A stretch of 56,383 nt of DNA from Litorilinea aerophila. GTDB taxonomy: Bacteria; Chloroflexota; Anaerolineae; Caldilineales; Caldilineaceae. The position numbers were made by a program, and so were the translations under genes. Within the stretch, counting starts at the first letter, position 1; every line of letters starts with the position of its first letter. This document shows, in pieces, positions 36,494 to 45,917 of the stretch. The notes under the pieces were generated by a model, which was not told the origin of the DNA, made no database searches, and saw only the letters and a program-made list of their open reading frames with translations. Location of the stretch: NCBI GenBank assembly GCA_945897075.1, contig CAMDEX010000008.1, positions 1-56,383 of the forward strand, in the 5' to 3' direction.

Positions 36494-37045
36494 TCAGACT
36501 ACGAGGTTTATCGTCAGTCGTATTTTCTGCCAAAGGAATACCAGTCCGCCACCGCCAAAGACGTACAACAATCCGAGAATCACAATATCAAACTTCACCA
36601 GCGCGCACCCATAGGCAAGCTGCGGCCAGGGCGACTGGGTGGAGCCGCCCAGCATTTGTAGCAGCGCCACATTTTCCACCGCGTCCAGCAGCGCGGCCAG
36701 CCAGAGCAGCCAGGCCAGGAAAATGCCGATCTTGGCCAGAAAATTTGAGCGGCCCAGAACACCCGCCGCCCAGACGCAGGCCAGACTGATGGTTGTGGAG
36801 TAGCAGAGCAGCCAGAGAAAGTCCCAGCGCACCCCAGCCGCAGCCTGGGCCTGCTGCTCCGGCGTCCACGAGCCGATGACCCGTTGGGCCATCTCCGGGT
36901 AGCGCGCCAACTCCAGCGAGACAATCCCCAACGGGGCGTGCTCTGTCTTCAGCGGCGCGGCCATCAGCCAGGCCACGACGACTGTCAGCAAAAGGCTCAC
37001 CAAAAAAACGGGACAGCGCAGATGAACAGCAATCGGATAGGTCAT
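36494..37045 (-). CDS. Membrane protein of unknown function
   Basis: The 183-residue protein has four hydrophobic helices: VFLVSLLLTVVVAWLMAA, FLWLLCYSTTISLACVWAAG, IGIFLAWLLWLAALLDAVEN and VILGLLYVFGGGGLVFLW. A conserved-looking acidic motif, DAVENVALL, lies after the third helix. I recognise no named family. The start at 37045 is chosen for the first helix. It lies upstream of, and in line with, the enolase-superfamily gene. Confidence 0.6.
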   Translation of the reverse strand: MTYPIAVHLRCPVFLVSLLLTVVVAWLMAAPLKTEHAPLGIVSLELARYPEMAQRVIGSWTPEQQAQAAAGVRWDFLWLLCYSTTISLACVWAAGVLGRSNFLAKIGIFLAWLLWLAALLDAVENVALLQMLGGSTQSPWPQLAYGCALVKFDIVILGLLYVFGGGGLVFLWQKIRLTINLVV

Positions 37046-37086
37046 TGAACAATCCCAAAACGTAACTGCACAGGCAACCAGTCCAG

Positions 37087-37139
37087 TGAGCGCTGATTGA
37101 GTAGCCGAGTCTTCGAGGCGTATCGAAATCAAGCGAACG
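37087..37139. repeat. 53-bp dispersed repeat, copy 2 (inverted)
   Basis: It is the reverse complement of 3446-3498 with three mismatches by eye. Just downstream, near 37185-37210, lies the motif CTTCGACAAGCTCAGTACAA. The rest of the gap 37046-37326 holds a half copy of the ATAGAACGCGG element at its right end. Confidence 0.8.
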
Positions 37140-37326
37140 GGTCTACGAGAAGATCACTCGTTAACCCGCTTGGTTTCACTTCACTTCGACAAGCTCAGTA
37201 CAAGCGATACGGCGGGAAACAGCACCCGCATTCTTATGCGACGCCTACTCAACCTGCGCTAGTCCTGAGTAGTTACGATTCTTATCCGCTTTGATCCGCC
37301 CAATCCGCGGCATCCGCGTTCCATTC

Positions 37327-37794
37327 CTAAACCAGCAGCGCGCCTTCGTGACGCAGCAGCCACTCTTTGCGCCAGAGACCGCCGCCGTAGCCGATCAGTT
37401 TGCCGCCACTGCCGAGGATACGGTGGCAGGGCACGACAATCGCAAGCGGATTCTGCCCGTTGGCCGCACCCACCGCGCGCACAGCCTGGGGATTCTCCAG
37501 CGCCAGCGCGATCTCCAGATAGGTGGCGGTCTGGCCGTAGGCAACGGTGCGCAGTTGCGCCCAGACCCGGCGCTGAAACTCTGTGCCGCGCAGGTCCAGG
37601 GGCAGGTCGAAGGTGCGGAGTTTCCCCGCAAAGTAGGCGGCGATCTGCTCGTTGGCCGCGGTCAGACAGGGCGAAACCGAAACTGGACGGCGCAATGAGT
37701 CCACAAAGTTGAGCGCGGCCACACCCGTCTCGGAACAGCCGATCTCGATCAGACCGATGGGTGAGTCCACGTAGCCAAAGAGGAGAGCGTCCAT
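37327..37794 (-). CDS. ogt: Methylated-DNA--protein-cysteine methyltransferase
   Basis: The 155-residue protein transfers alkyl groups from O6-alkylguanine to its own cysteine. The acceptor is C123 in IVVPCHRILGSGGKLIGYGG. The DNA-recognition helix YGQTATYLEIALAL precedes it. Length matches single-domain Ogt proteins. It starts 11 nt after the NUDIX gene ends, so the two are one operon concerned with sanitation and repair. Confidence 0.93.
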   Translation of the reverse strand: MDALLFGYVDSPIGLIEIGCSETGVAALNFVDSLRRPVSVSPCLTAANEQIAAYFAGKLRTFDLPLDLRGTEFQRRVWAQLRTVAYGQTATYLEIALALENPQAVRAVGAANGQNPLAIVVPCHRILGSGGKLIGYGGGLWRKEWLLRHEGALLV

Positions 37795-37805
37795 CCGCGC
37801 CGCCT

Positions 37806-38249
37806 TTACAGATAGCCCAATGCCTGCTGGACGCCGCGCAGTTGTGGATAGGTGATGCCATCTTCCTTTGCCAGCGGCGGCCAGCCACTCTCGTCGCGCA
37901 GGTCAAGCCAGCCCACCTCCACAATGCCGTAGGACGCGGCGGCATCCTCTTCCGGCTCGTAGCCCGGCGCGGCACTTCCAGAAATGACTGAACAGAGAAA
38001 AGTCCTGCGCCGTTTGTACACAGCGCCCGACTCGTCTGGCTGGTCCAGCAGCAGCCGCTCGACCGATATGCGCAGATTTGTCTCCTCTTGCATCTCCCGC
38101 CGCACACACTCTTCTTCGCTCTCGCCCGCTTCAATGCCGCCGCCGGGCAAGAGCCAGTAGCTTACGCCTGTATCGTGTTGGCGTTGACGAATGAGCAGGA
38201 TTTTCTCGTCCTGCACAATCGCGCCCTGATAGCGTATGACCCGGTTCAT
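37806..38249 (-). CDS. NUDIX hydrolase
   Basis: The 147-residue protein has the Nudix box GGGIEAGESEEECVRREMQEETNL (only its Gly, RE and EE residues are listed as key), starting near residue 36. It would hydrolyse a nucleoside-diphosphate-linked substrate. The start at 38249 has AGGAAG upstream and avoids the long upstream frame. Confidence 0.85.
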   Translation of the reverse strand: MNRVIRYQGAIVQDEKILLIRQRQHDTGVSYWLLPGGGIEAGESEEECVRREMQEETNLRISVERLLLDQPDESGAVYKRRRTFLCSVISGSAAPGYEPEEDAAASYGIVEVGWLDLRDESGWPPLAKEDGITYPQLRGVQQALGYL

Positions 38250-38286
38250 CTCTATTGCTTCCTGTCGCTGATTCGCTGCTGACTCG

Positions 38287-38315
38287 ATTGTATGTGATCT
38301 TGCGCGACACTTCAA
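38287..38315 (-). promoter_or_regulatory. Promoter of the NUDIX-ogt operon
   Basis: TTGAAG (38315-38310) and TACAAT (38292-38287) are 17 bp apart, about 37 nt before the start. Confidence 0.65.
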
Positions 38316-38345
38316 GTTTGTCCGAAATGTGCTCAAAAACTCGTC

Positions 38346-38374
38346 TTGCATATCCGTCCTGCTTGGCGGATAAT
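38346..38374 (+). promoter_or_regulatory. Promoter of the phosphotriesterase-like gene
   Basis: TTGCAT (38346-38351) and GATAAT (38369-38374) are 17 bp apart, about 40 nt before the GTG start. Confidence 0.65.
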
Positions 38375-38414
38375 AGAAGCAGACCGCGCATCCTTACCCC
38401 ACAGGAGCTTTTCC

Positions 38415-39332
38415 GTGACCCATCTTATCACAACTCTCGGCCCACGTCGTGCTGACGAATTGGGATTAATCCTGCCCCACGAACACATTTTTGTTGACCT
38501 CGGCCCTAGCGCCGCCGAAAATTGGCGCAGCGCCAGCGCCGAGCAGGTCATCCCAGTGATGGCTCCGGAAATCGAGAAGATCAAAAAACAGGGCGTCACC
38601 GCGCTGGTGGAATGCACGCCAGTCGGTGTAGGCCGCCGGGCCGACATTGACCGGGCTGTGTCAGAAGCAACCGGGCTGCCCGTCCTCGTGCCCACGGGCA
38701 TCTATCGAGAGCCGTGGATTCCCGCCTGGGCGTTGGAGGCAACGGAGGAATCCTTGCGCGATTGGATGCTGGATGAACTGACCGGCGCAATTGAGGGGAG
38801 CGACGTGCAGGCGGCCTGGATTAAACTCAGCGCGGGCGACGACGGCATCACCCCGGCAGAAGCAAAGCTGCTGCGCGCGGCGGCGCGGGCGGGCCAGGCG
38901 ACAAACGCGATCATCGGCAGCCACACCATCCGCGGGCGTGTCGTACGCGATCAGTTGGAGATTCTGGAATCGGCAGGCTACACAGCCGAGCGTTTCATCT
39001 GGATTCACACCCAGGCCGAGTCGGACTTTGCCCTGCATTTGGAGATGGCCCGCCGCGGCGCGTGGCTGGAATACGACGGCATTGGCGGCACACAGAGCGA
39101 TGAATCGTACATCGAACGCATTCAGCGGCTGCTGGATGCGGGCTTCGGCCACAAGCTGCTCCTCAGTCACGACCGGGGCTGGTACGATCCCTCCCTACCC
39201 GGTGGCGGCGTGCCCAAGCCCTTCACCTATCTGGTAGAGACCTTCCTGCCCAAACTGGCCGCGGCAGGTGTGGACGAGGCGACCATCCGCCAACTGACCC
39301 ACACAAACCCCTTCAACGCCTACGCGCGCTGA
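38415..39332 (+). CDS. Phosphotriesterase family amidohydrolase
   Basis: The 305-residue TIM-barrel enzyme has metal ligands in [10 protein letters not shown], a likely carboxylated lysine K137 in WIKLSAG, histidines in IIGSHTIRG and IWIHTQAE, and D253 in LLSHDRGW. This is the phosphotriesterase/lactonase pattern. The natural substrate is probably a lactone or ester, not an organophosphate. The GTG start at 38415 has AGGAG 7 nt upstream. It diverges from the NUDIX-ogt operon. Confidence 0.85.
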   Translation: MTHLITTLGPRRADELGLILPHEHIFVDLGPSAAENWRSASAEQVIPVMAPEIEKIKKQGVTALVECTPVGVGRRADIDRAVSEATGLPVLVPTGIYREPWIPAWALEATEESLRDWMLDELTGAIEGSDVQAAWIKLSAGDDGITPAEAKLLRAAARAGQATNAIIGSHTIRGRVVRDQLEILESAGYTAERFIWIHTQAESDFALHLEMARRGAWLEYDGIGGTQSDESYIERIQRLLDAGFGHKLLLSHDRGWYDPSLPGGGVPKPFTYLVETFLPKLAAAGVDEATIRQLTHTNPFNAYAR

Positions 39333-39336
39333 GGAG

Positions 39337-39446
39337 ATAGAACGCGGATTGCGCGGATCGGGCGGATTAATGCGGATAGGAGACGAAAAACAAAGCGCAG
39401 ATCACACAGATTTTAATCCGCTCAAATCCGCGTGATCCGCGTTCTA
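39337..39446. repeat. ATAGAACGCGGATT palindromic element, intergenic copy
   Basis: Arms 39337-39358 and 39426-39446 are near-perfect inverted repeats. The right end supplies the TAG stop of the DUF4058 gene. Confidence 0.85.
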
Positions 39447-40241
39447 TTTCTTCCCCGCCTGTAAGATGCTCTCCGCCCAGATGGACTGTGTACGGGTGAG
39501 GGGCGGCCAGGGCGGAACAGAGTAGTCCAGGTCCAGATCGTAACCTGCCCGCTCATAAATGGAACGGATGGCGGCGTTCAAATCCAGCGGCACATCCGGG
39601 TCGGGGGGCAGAAGGGGCACAGGAATAACCGGCAACGGATCGGACAGGGCGATGGGCCAGATTTCGGCGTTCAGGCGCGCGTCGGCCCGGCTGAGAACCA
39701 CCGCATAGTCAGCCGCGGCCGGGATGGGAGGATTGACCGGCAGCCGTTCGCCCCGGCGCAGGAGATCGATCTCCAGCAGATGTACCGACGCGCCCAGCAG
39801 ACCGTCTCGTTTGCGCAGATAGGCTTCCTGCCCGTCGCTCTCCATTCGCTTGTTTACCGGCGAAAGAATCTCAATGGCAGCCACCAGTAGCCCGGTGTGG
39901 ACAGCGCGGATTTCCACAGTCACCTGGCGGAAAGGAACGCGCATGATATTGACAGCTTTCATCGGCGCGGGGGCAATGGCAAGCGCAACGCCGCCGCCCG
40001 CCAGGAGAGGTTCAGGCTTAACGAAGGGCAACTGACGGATCGCCACATCCGGGAACATCACCCGCAGTTCTTCCTCATCGGGCCGGTCTAGCATCTGGCG
40101 GGGAATCAGTCGGGCTACATATTTGGGGCGAAGGACTGCACCCAACTGGTTGGCCAGACGGACGGCCAGATTCTGATGCAGGTCTCCATAAAAATGGGGA
40201 TGCTCCAAATACGGATCCATTCCCGGAAAAGGCGATGGCAT
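39444..40241 (-). CDS. DUF4058 family protein
   Basis: The 265-residue protein starts MPSPFPGMDPYLE, the signature of DUF4058. Other typical stretches are DVAIRQLP, VTVEIRAVHTGLLVAAIEIL and SPVNKRM. The family is common in cyanobacteria and Chloroflexota and has no known function. Its core resembles a nuclease-like beta fold, but that is only an impression. The stop codon lies in the palindromic element. Confidence 0.85.
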   Translation of the reverse strand: MPSPFPGMDPYLEHPHFYGDLHQNLAVRLANQLGAVLRPKYVARLIPRQMLDRPDEEELRVMFPDVAIRQLPFVKPEPLLAGGGVALAIAPAPMKAVNIMRVPFRQVTVEIRAVHTGLLVAAIEILSPVNKRMESDGQEAYLRKRDGLLGASVHLLEIDLLRRGERLPVNPPIPAAADYAVVLSRADARLNAEIWPIALSDPLPVIPVPLLPPDPDVPLDLNAAIRSIYERAGYDLDLDYSVPPWPPLTRTQSIWAESILQAGKK

Positions 40242-40274
40242 TCTATTTCTCCTTTGCGTCAGTCATACAAGGCA

Positions 40275-40283
40275 AGTATAGCA
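40275..40283 (-). promoter_or_regulatory. Extended -10 promoter of the DUF4058 gene
   Basis: On the minus strand TGTGC-TATACT (hexamer 40280-40275) is an extended -10. No good -35 is visible. Confidence 0.4.
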
Positions 40284-40293
40284 CAAAATCAGC

Positions 40294-40386
40294 AGCAATC
40301 GTAGCGCAGACTGGCAGTCCGCTCAGAACAGACGGACTGGCAGTCCGTCCTACAGCAATCGTAAAGCGGACTGGCAGTCCGCTCTA
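40294..40386. repeat. Three ACTGGCAGTCC palindromes in direct repeat
   Basis: Palindromic ACTGGCAGTCC occurs near 40310, 40336 and 40370, the first and last within longer direct repeats starting AGCAATCGTA. A relative (GGTCGGACT-AGC-AGTCCGACC) lies at 48668-48688. Confidence 0.8.
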
Positions 40387-40409
40387 CAACAAACCCAGGA
40401 GGCTTTTTT

Positions 40410-41468
40410 ATGGCACGCACAGGACGGGCGGTTGTCGCCCACGGACAGACGTTTGAAATTCGCGAGTATCCAGTGCCCGACCCGGCGGCGGGCAAAGTGC
40501 TGCTGCGCCAGGAGTTGGCCGGCATCTGCGGCACAGACCTGCACAACTGGCAGAACGGCATCCAGGGCGAGATGCTCCTGGGCCACGAAAATGTGGGCAT
40601 TGTCGAGGCCATCGGGCCGGGCGGCGCAGAGGACTATCTGGGCCAATCCCTGGAAGAGGGCGATCGGGTGATCTTTGCGCCGGGGACGCTCGGCCACGGC
40701 GCGTATGGCTTTTACACGACGCCGGATGTCGCGCCCCACTTCTACGGCGGCTTTGCCGACTACATCTACCTGGGCCTGCCCACCACCTGTCTGATGAAGA
40801 CAACGGCTTCGGCGGAGGTGGCTGTGCTGACCGAACCCTTCACCGTCGGCGTCCACGCGGCCATGCGCGGCCAGGTGAAGCTGGGCGATACGGTCGTTGT
40901 GCAGGGCAGCGGCGCGATTGGGCTGGTCACGCTGCTCTGCGCCAAGCTGATGGGCGCGGCCCAGCTTATCGTTGTCGGCGGCCCGGCCAAACGGCTGGAA
41001 CTGGCGCGCAAGTACGGCGCGGACGTCACCATCAATATCGAAGAAGTGCGTTCGGTGGAAGAGCGCACAAAACAGGTTCTATGGCATACGCCCAAGAAAG
41101 CGGGCGCGGATGTGGTCTTCGAATGTTCCGGCTTTCTGCCCGCCACGCCGGAAGGGCTGGGCTATGTGAAGCACAGCGGCACATTTGTCGAGGTGGGCCA
41201 CTTTGTGGATATGGGGTCCATCGAACTCAACATCAACCGGCTGATGATGCGCAAAAATCTGCGCTTCGAGGCCATTTGGGGCAGCCAGTACGAGCATTTT
41301 GTGCGCGGGCTGCGCATCCTGGAGAAGAATGAATACCCCTACGGCGAGATGGTCAGCCACACGTTGCCCCTGGAACGGGTGGTCGAGGGTTTCCACGCGC
41401 TGGACGGGCGCTACCGCTTGGGCAATGAAGAAGTCATCAAAATTGTAGTCAAAGCAGAGGAGGAGTGA
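40410..41468 (+). CDS. Zinc-dependent alcohol dehydrogenase family protein (MDR)
   Basis: The 352-residue protein has catalytic zinc ligands C40 in GICGTDLHNW and H59-E60 in GHENVG. The Rossmann domain contains VVVQGSGAIGLVTLLCAKLM and VVGGPAKRLELARKYGADVT. The four cysteines of the usual structural-zinc lobe are absent (the region reads FAPGTLGHGAYGFYTTPDVA). It would oxidise a polyol or sugar alcohol. AGGAGG precedes the ATG. The propeller gene follows after 3 nt. Confidence 0.85.
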   Translation: MARTGRAVVAHGQTFEIREYPVPDPAAGKVLLRQELAGICGTDLHNWQNGIQGEMLLGHENVGIVEAIGPGGAEDYLGQSLEEGDRVIFAPGTLGHGAYGFYTTPDVAPHFYGGFADYIYLGLPTTCLMKTTASAEVAVLTEPFTVGVHAAMRGQVKLGDTVVVQGSGAIGLVTLLCAKLMGAAQLIVVGGPAKRLELARKYGADVTINIEEVRSVEERTKQVLWHTPKKAGADVVFECSGFLPATPEGLGYVKHSGTFVEVGHFVDMGSIELNINRLMMRKNLRFEAIWGSQYEHFVRGLRILEKNEYPYGEMVSHTLPLERVVEGFHALDGRYRLGNEEVIKIVVKAEEE

Positions 41469-41471
41469 GCA

Positions 41472-42335
41472 ATGGCATTCGGATCAGGCAAGTACACCTA
41501 TGAAGTAGTGGAAGGCTGGGGCAAGCTGCCCGCGGGCTGGGAATGGGGATGGATCCCCGGCGTGGGCTGCGACTCACAGGATCGGGTCTACGTCTATTCG
41601 CGCAGCGCACACCCGCTGGTCATCTTCGACCGCGAGGGTAACTTTCTCGACTCCTGGGGCGAGGGCATCATCCAGGACGCACACGGCATCTGGATTGACG
41701 GCGAGGACAACGTCTGGTGTGTGGAGCGGGAGACCCATTGCATCTTCAAATTCAACAGCCAGGGCGAACTGGTGATGACCATCGGCACGCCGGGGCAGGC
41801 CGGTGCGCCGGGCGAACCCTTCCGCCTGCCGACAGACCTGGCTATCTCCGCCGATGGCTCGCTTTTTATCTCCGACGGCTACGACAACGACCGGGTACAC
41901 AAATATACGCCGGATGGCAAGCACCTCCTCTCCTGGGGCGAACACGGCACTGGACCCGGCCAGTTTGTCCTCTCCCACTGCGTGCGCATCGACCGCTTCG
42001 ACCGGGTCTGGATCTGTGACCGCACCAACGACCGCATCCAGATTTTCGACACCGAAGGCAATTATCTGGAAGAGCGCACTGGGCTGCTCAAACCGGATAC
42101 GATCTACTTTGACCCGCAAGAGGATGTTGTCTACGTAGCGGAGTTGGAGCAGCAGGTGAGCGTCTGGACGCTGGACGGGGTGCTACTCTCCAAATGGGGC
42201 GGAGCAGTCCGCAGCAGCAAGCCGGGCGAATTCGCCTACTGTCCCCACGGCATCTGGGCGGACAGCCGGGGTGACCTCTATGTGGGCCAGGTGCAGGGGA
42301 ACGCCGGGCTGCAAAAGTTTGCCCGGGTGGGATGA
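41472..42335 (+). CDS. NHL-type beta-propeller protein (PAL-like)
   Basis: The 287-residue protein consists of about six NHL-like blades, for example VYVYSRSAHPLVIFDREGNF and RVWICDRTNDRIQIFDTEGN. The fold resembles peptidyl-alpha-hydroxyglycine amidating lyase. Several His residues (QDAHGIWID, CPHGIWAD) could bind metal. No signal peptide is seen. It probably works with the dehydrogenase 3 nt upstream, perhaps as a lactonase-like partner. That link is inference. Confidence 0.75.
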   Translation: MAFGSGKYTYEVVEGWGKLPAGWEWGWIPGVGCDSQDRVYVYSRSAHPLVIFDREGNFLDSWGEGIIQDAHGIWIDGEDNVWCVERETHCIFKFNSQGELVMTIGTPGQAGAPGEPFRLPTDLAISADGSLFISDGYDNDRVHKYTPDGKHLLSWGEHGTGPGQFVLSHCVRIDRFDRVWICDRTNDRIQIFDTEGNYLEERTGLLKPDTIYFDPQEDVVYVAELEQQVSVWTLDGVLLSKWGGAVRSSKPGEFAYCPHGIWADSRGDLYVGQVQGNAGLQKFARVG

Positions 42336-42460
42336 GGAAGGGAGGACAGGAGGAAGGGAGGAAGGGAGGTAGGGAGGATAGGGAGGAAGAATCTCTGTCC
42401 TCCCTTCCTCCTGTCCTCCTGTCCTCCTGTCCTCCTGTCTTCCCTTCCTCCCTTCTCCCG
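42336..42460. repeat. GAGGAAGG 8-mer inverted repeat
   Basis: GA-rich 8-mers on the left face CCTCCTGT 8-mers on the right. It lies between the convergent propeller and chemoreceptor genes. Confidence 0.85.
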
Positions 42461-44242
42461 TTATCTCAATTTCCCGTTGCTATTCGTGGCGGTGTGGGAA
42501 TAGCCATTCGTCGGCACAGCCTGTGCAAACCAGCGACTTTCCGGGGGAAGCATTGCGAAATTTGCAGGGGGTGCCTCGCCCACTTTTTCGTTCTGGTGCT
42601 TTGTCGCTACCGGCTTGAGAACAAACATACCGACCAATTCGTGTAGACCATTCGCCATCGTCATCAGCTCGTGGGCAGACAAAGCCGCCATCCGGTCATG
42701 GCTGCCCACTTCGGCGGTGGAGACGGCGACCCGTTCGGCGGCTGCGCTGTTCTCTTCGGCAATGGCCGAAAGTTCCTCAATGGCGCGCAGGAGACCATCG
42801 CTGCCATTGGCCAATCCCTGGCTGGATTGGGTGTTCTGCTCGCCGATGGCTGAGACCCGGCCCATCACCGCCAGCAGCGTCTGGTTGCCATTGGTAATGG
42901 CTTCGACCGCCTTGCCCAGGCCGACCATCCGGGTTTCCACTTCGGCTACGGCCCGCTGAATCTGGTCTAAGCTATTCTGGGTTTCGTCGGCGGTGGCAAG
43001 ACCCTGCTCCACTTCCCGGTTGCTCTGTTCCATAGCACGGGTGGCCTGGGTGGCCGTCTCTTGCACAGCGCTGATGAGCGCGCCGATCTCTTTGGCCGAC
43101 TTTGCCGACCGTTCGGCCAGCTTGCGTACTTCGTCTGCCACCACAGCAAAGCCGCGCCCCTGTTCACCGGCCCGGGCCGCTTCGATCGCGGCATTCAGTG
43201 CCAAAAGGTTGGTGCGTTCGGCGATTTCATCAATCGTCTGAACGATGGCGACAATCTGTTGGGAGCGGTGGCCCATCTCCACCACCCGTTGAGAGACCTG
43301 TTGCATAGCCGCGGCCATGGCTCGGATGCGGTCAATTGTTTTGTCTACGGCAACTGCGCCTTGTCGGGCCACTTGACCTGCCCCATAGGCCGCTTGCTGG
43401 CCTGCGCCCAGGCTTTCATCCACCTGGCGCATGGCAACGCCGACCTGATTGGAGAGGACATTTTCTGCGGCCGCCACTGCATCGCTTTGTTGGTTCGCAC
43501 CCTGGGCGATCGACTCCACAGTGTCGACTTGAAGTTCAATCAGGTCACGAATCTGCCCGATGTATTCGGTTTGCATGCTGGTGCTTTTGGCAACCTGGCT
43601 GATCGTGCCCGTAATCTGCTGGGTGGAGTGATCGCTCCGCTCGGAAGCAGAGAGAACTTGCTGGCTGGCGTGGGCCACTTCCCGTACACTCCGGTTCATC
43701 CGTGCAATCAGCTCACGCTGCGCATCCAACATCCAAGCGAATGATTCGGATAGCTTATCACCGGCGGAACGTGGGCGAATATCAATGGAAAGATCGCCTT
43801 CTGCCATGCGTAGGGCCAGGTCGGTGAGTTCTTGATGATAGGCGATCAGCCCGCGCATTGATTGGGCAAGTTGCCCCATCTCATTTTTGCCCAATGGGGG
43901 TATGACGGGGTTGGGATTGCCCGCGGACAAGGCATCGGCTGCGACTGTGAGCTGGCGAATGGGATCGATGATTTTGCGCTTGAGCGCGAGCGTTATGGCT
44001 AGATTCACAGTCGCGATGATGAACGCACCGACGGCTACAGTCATCCACGACAAACCCAGACGACCTACGAGGAAGGCAACGATACAGGTGATATTGGCCA
44101 AGAGAGACAACCAGATGGACGCACCAACCACAAGTCCATCGCCCCAAATGCGCCGAAAGAGCCAATGGGCAGTGGGGGTTATTACGATACATAGACCCAA
44201 CACGATTAATAATTCACGGACAATAGTCTGATCCACAGTCAT
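42461..44242 (-). CDS. Methyl-accepting chemotaxis protein
   Basis: The 593-residue receptor has about three N-terminal membrane helices with no large outside domain. A HAMP-like region follows ([20 protein letters not shown]). The cytoplasmic coiled coil has its tip at [20 protein letters not shown] then [20 protein letters not shown]. It would signal to CheA, but no che genes are in this window. The start is uncertain: ATG 44242 has AGGAG too close, and ATG 44350 lies inside an inverted repeat. It may sense an intracellular or membrane signal. Confidence 0.85.
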   Translation of the reverse strand: MTVDQTIVRELLIVLGLCIVITPTAHWLFRRIWGDGLVVGASIWLSLLANITCIVAFLVGRLGLSWMTVAVGAFIIATVNLAITLALKRKIIDPIRQLTVAADALSAGNPNPVIPPLGKNEMGQLAQSMRGLIAYHQELTDLALRMAEGDLSIDIRPRSAGDKLSESFAWMLDAQRELIARMNRSVREVAHASQQVLSASERSDHSTQQITGTISQVAKSTSMQTEYIGQIRDLIELQVDTVESIAQGANQQSDAVAAAENVLSNQVGVAMRQVDESLGAGQQAAYGAGQVARQGAVAVDKTIDRIRAMAAAMQQVSQRVVEMGHRSQQIVAIVQTIDEIAERTNLLALNAAIEAARAGEQGRGFAVVADEVRKLAERSAKSAKEIGALISAVQETATQATRAMEQSNREVEQGLATADETQNSLDQIQRAVAEVETRMVGLGKAVEAITNGNQTLLAVMGRVSAIGEQNTQSSQGLANGSDGLLRAIEELSAIAEENSAAAERVAVSTAEVGSHDRMAALSAHELMTMANGLHELVGMFVLKPVATKHQNEKVGEAPPANFAMLPPESRWFAQAVPTNGYSHTATNSNGKLR

Positions 44243-44334
44243 TCTCCTACCAGCCAATCTGGAATGGGTATCTACCGCCAGGTGATCTGACCGGGCTAAC
44301 ACAGCCGGGCGCAAATAACTCCGTGATTTCAGAC

Positions 44335-44369
44335 GTAGTGCGTGCTTCATCTATCTGTGTACGCACTAC
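44335..44369. promoter_or_regulatory. 9-bp inverted repeat, possible operator
   Basis: GTAGTGCGT (44335-44343) and ACGCACTAC (44361-44369) are perfect arms with a 17-bp spacer. They lie between the divergent chemoreceptor and glycerate kinase genes. Confidence 0.4.
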
Positions 44370-44467
44370 TACACAATATCGGATTTCCCGTCAATCTCAG
44401 TATAAGTAAATCTGTCTATTTCGTCTCGCGCCATTTCTCCGAGTTTTGCAGAGAGAAGGATTGTGCA

Positions 44468-45829
44468 ATGCCATTCGATTTGACCGTTCTTTTGCCCAAC
44501 CCAGCCGTTCGAAAACCTCTTCTGGAGATTTTGCAGGCCGCGTTAAATGCGGTAGATCCTTTTGTTGCGCTGCAACAGGCGATGCGTCGGGAGGGCGAGA
44601 CGCTTGTCGTGGGCAATCGCCGTTACGACCTCAATGTTTTTCGCCGCGTCCTGGTTTTGGGCGCGGGCAAGGCTGGCGCGCCGATGACACAGGCCGTGGA
44701 GTCGGTGCTGGGTGATCGCATCAGCGGCGGGCTGGTGGTGGTGAAGACAGCGCACAGCGGCCCCACCCAGCGCGTGCGCATCGTGGAGGCCAGCCATCCC
44801 ACACCGGACGCGGCGGGGGTGGCAGCCGGCCGGGAGATTCTGGCCCTGGCCGCGGGCGCGGGCGCAGATGATCTGGTGATTGCGCTGATCTCCGGCGGCG
44901 GCTCCGCCCTGCTTGTCTCGCCAGCAGAGGGGTTGACTTTGGCCGACAAGCAGGGATTGACCGCCAGCCTGCTGGCCTGTGGCGCGACAATCAATGAGAT
45001 GAACTGTCTGCGCAAACATTGCAGCGGGTTAAAGGGGGGGCAATTGGCGCGCGCAGTGGCACCTGCCACGCTGATTACTCTCGTCCTCAGCGATGTCATC
45101 GGCAGCCCGCTGGATGTGATCGCCAGCGGGCCGACAGTACCCGATTCCTCGACCTGGGCCGACGCCTGGGCGCTGGTGGAAAAGTACGATCTGGCCGAGA
45201 AACTGCCGGCTGCTATCGTTGCCCGCTTGCAAGCCGGGCTGGCTGGAGAGATTCCCGACACGCCGGATGCCGACGATCCCGCCTTTGCCAACAGCCAGAC
45301 GCTTGTGGTGGCTGACAATTTTCTGGCGGCCCAGGCTGCCCAACGCCAAGCGCAAGCGTTGGGCTACAACACCCTTCTGCTCACCACTTTTCTGGATGGC
45401 GACGCGGCCAGCGCGGGGCGAATGTTGGCCGCGCTGGCAAAGGAGGTGCGGTCCAGTGGCAATCCTGTCCCGGCCCCGGCCTGTCTGATTCTGGGCGGGG
45501 AGACGACTGTGCAGTTGGGTAGCCATCCGGGACAGGGCGGGCGCAATCAGGAAGTGGCCCTGGCCGCAGCCCTGGCCCTGCAAGGCTGCCGGGGGATAAC
45601 GGTGGTCTCGCTGGCAACGGACGGCAGCGACGGCCCCACTGACAGCGCGGGGGCGATGGCGGATGGCGACACAGTGGCGCGGGGCGCGGTCGCGGGTCGT
45701 TCCGCTATGGATCACCTGCGCCGCCACGACGCCTATCCCTATCTGGTCGCCAGCCACGACCTGCTGCGCACGGGTCCGACACAGACGAATGTCAACGATC
45801 TGATGTTCGTTTTCGTCGAACAATTGTGA
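44468..45829 (+). CDS. Glycerate 2-kinase (MOFRL family)
   Basis: The 453-residue enzyme phosphorylates D-glycerate to 2-phosphoglycerate. It has the N-terminal GckA domain (VLVLGAGKAGAPMTQAVESV, VIALISGGGSALL, CLRKHCSGLKGGQLA) and the C-terminal MOFRL domain (GGETTVQLGSHPGQGGRNQE, ATDGSDGPTDSAGAMAD). AAGGAT lies upstream of the ATG at 44468. It fits with the nearby LarA-like and sugar-acid enzymes in feeding hydroxyacids into glycolysis. Confidence 0.9.
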   Translation: MPFDLTVLLPNPAVRKPLLEILQAALNAVDPFVALQQAMRREGETLVVGNRRYDLNVFRRVLVLGAGKAGAPMTQAVESVLGDRISGGLVVVKTAHSGPTQRVRIVEASHPTPDAAGVAAGREILALAAGAGADDLVIALISGGGSALLVSPAEGLTLADKQGLTASLLACGATINEMNCLRKHCSGLKGGQLARAVAPATLITLVLSDVIGSPLDVIASGPTVPDSSTWADAWALVEKYDLAEKLPAAIVARLQAGLAGEIPDTPDADDPAFANSQTLVVADNFLAAQAAQRQAQALGYNTLLLTTFLDGDAASAGRMLAALAKEVRSSGNPVPAPACLILGGETTVQLGSHPGQGGRNQEVALAAALALQGCRGITVVSLATDGSDGPTDSAGAMADGDTVARGAVAGRSAMDHLRRHDAYPYLVASHDLLRTGPTQTNVNDLMFVFVEQL

Positions 45830-45917
45830 GCAACTCTACACACGTCCGCCTGTTCACAGGATAAGGTAAGAAGATATTTGCCCATTTCTCATCATCCCAG
45901 CATCACAGGAGTTTTTC

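Noticed and set aside
42336..42460. Possible CRISPR array
   Set aside because: Units are 8 bp, contiguous and without unique spacers; it is a simple tandem repeat in inverted arrangement.
44243..44350. Longer chemoreceptor start at 44350
   Set aside because: The ATG lies inside an inverted repeat and the added residues are not typical of a receptor N-terminus, though the shorter start has a poorly placed ribosome site, so this remains uncertain.
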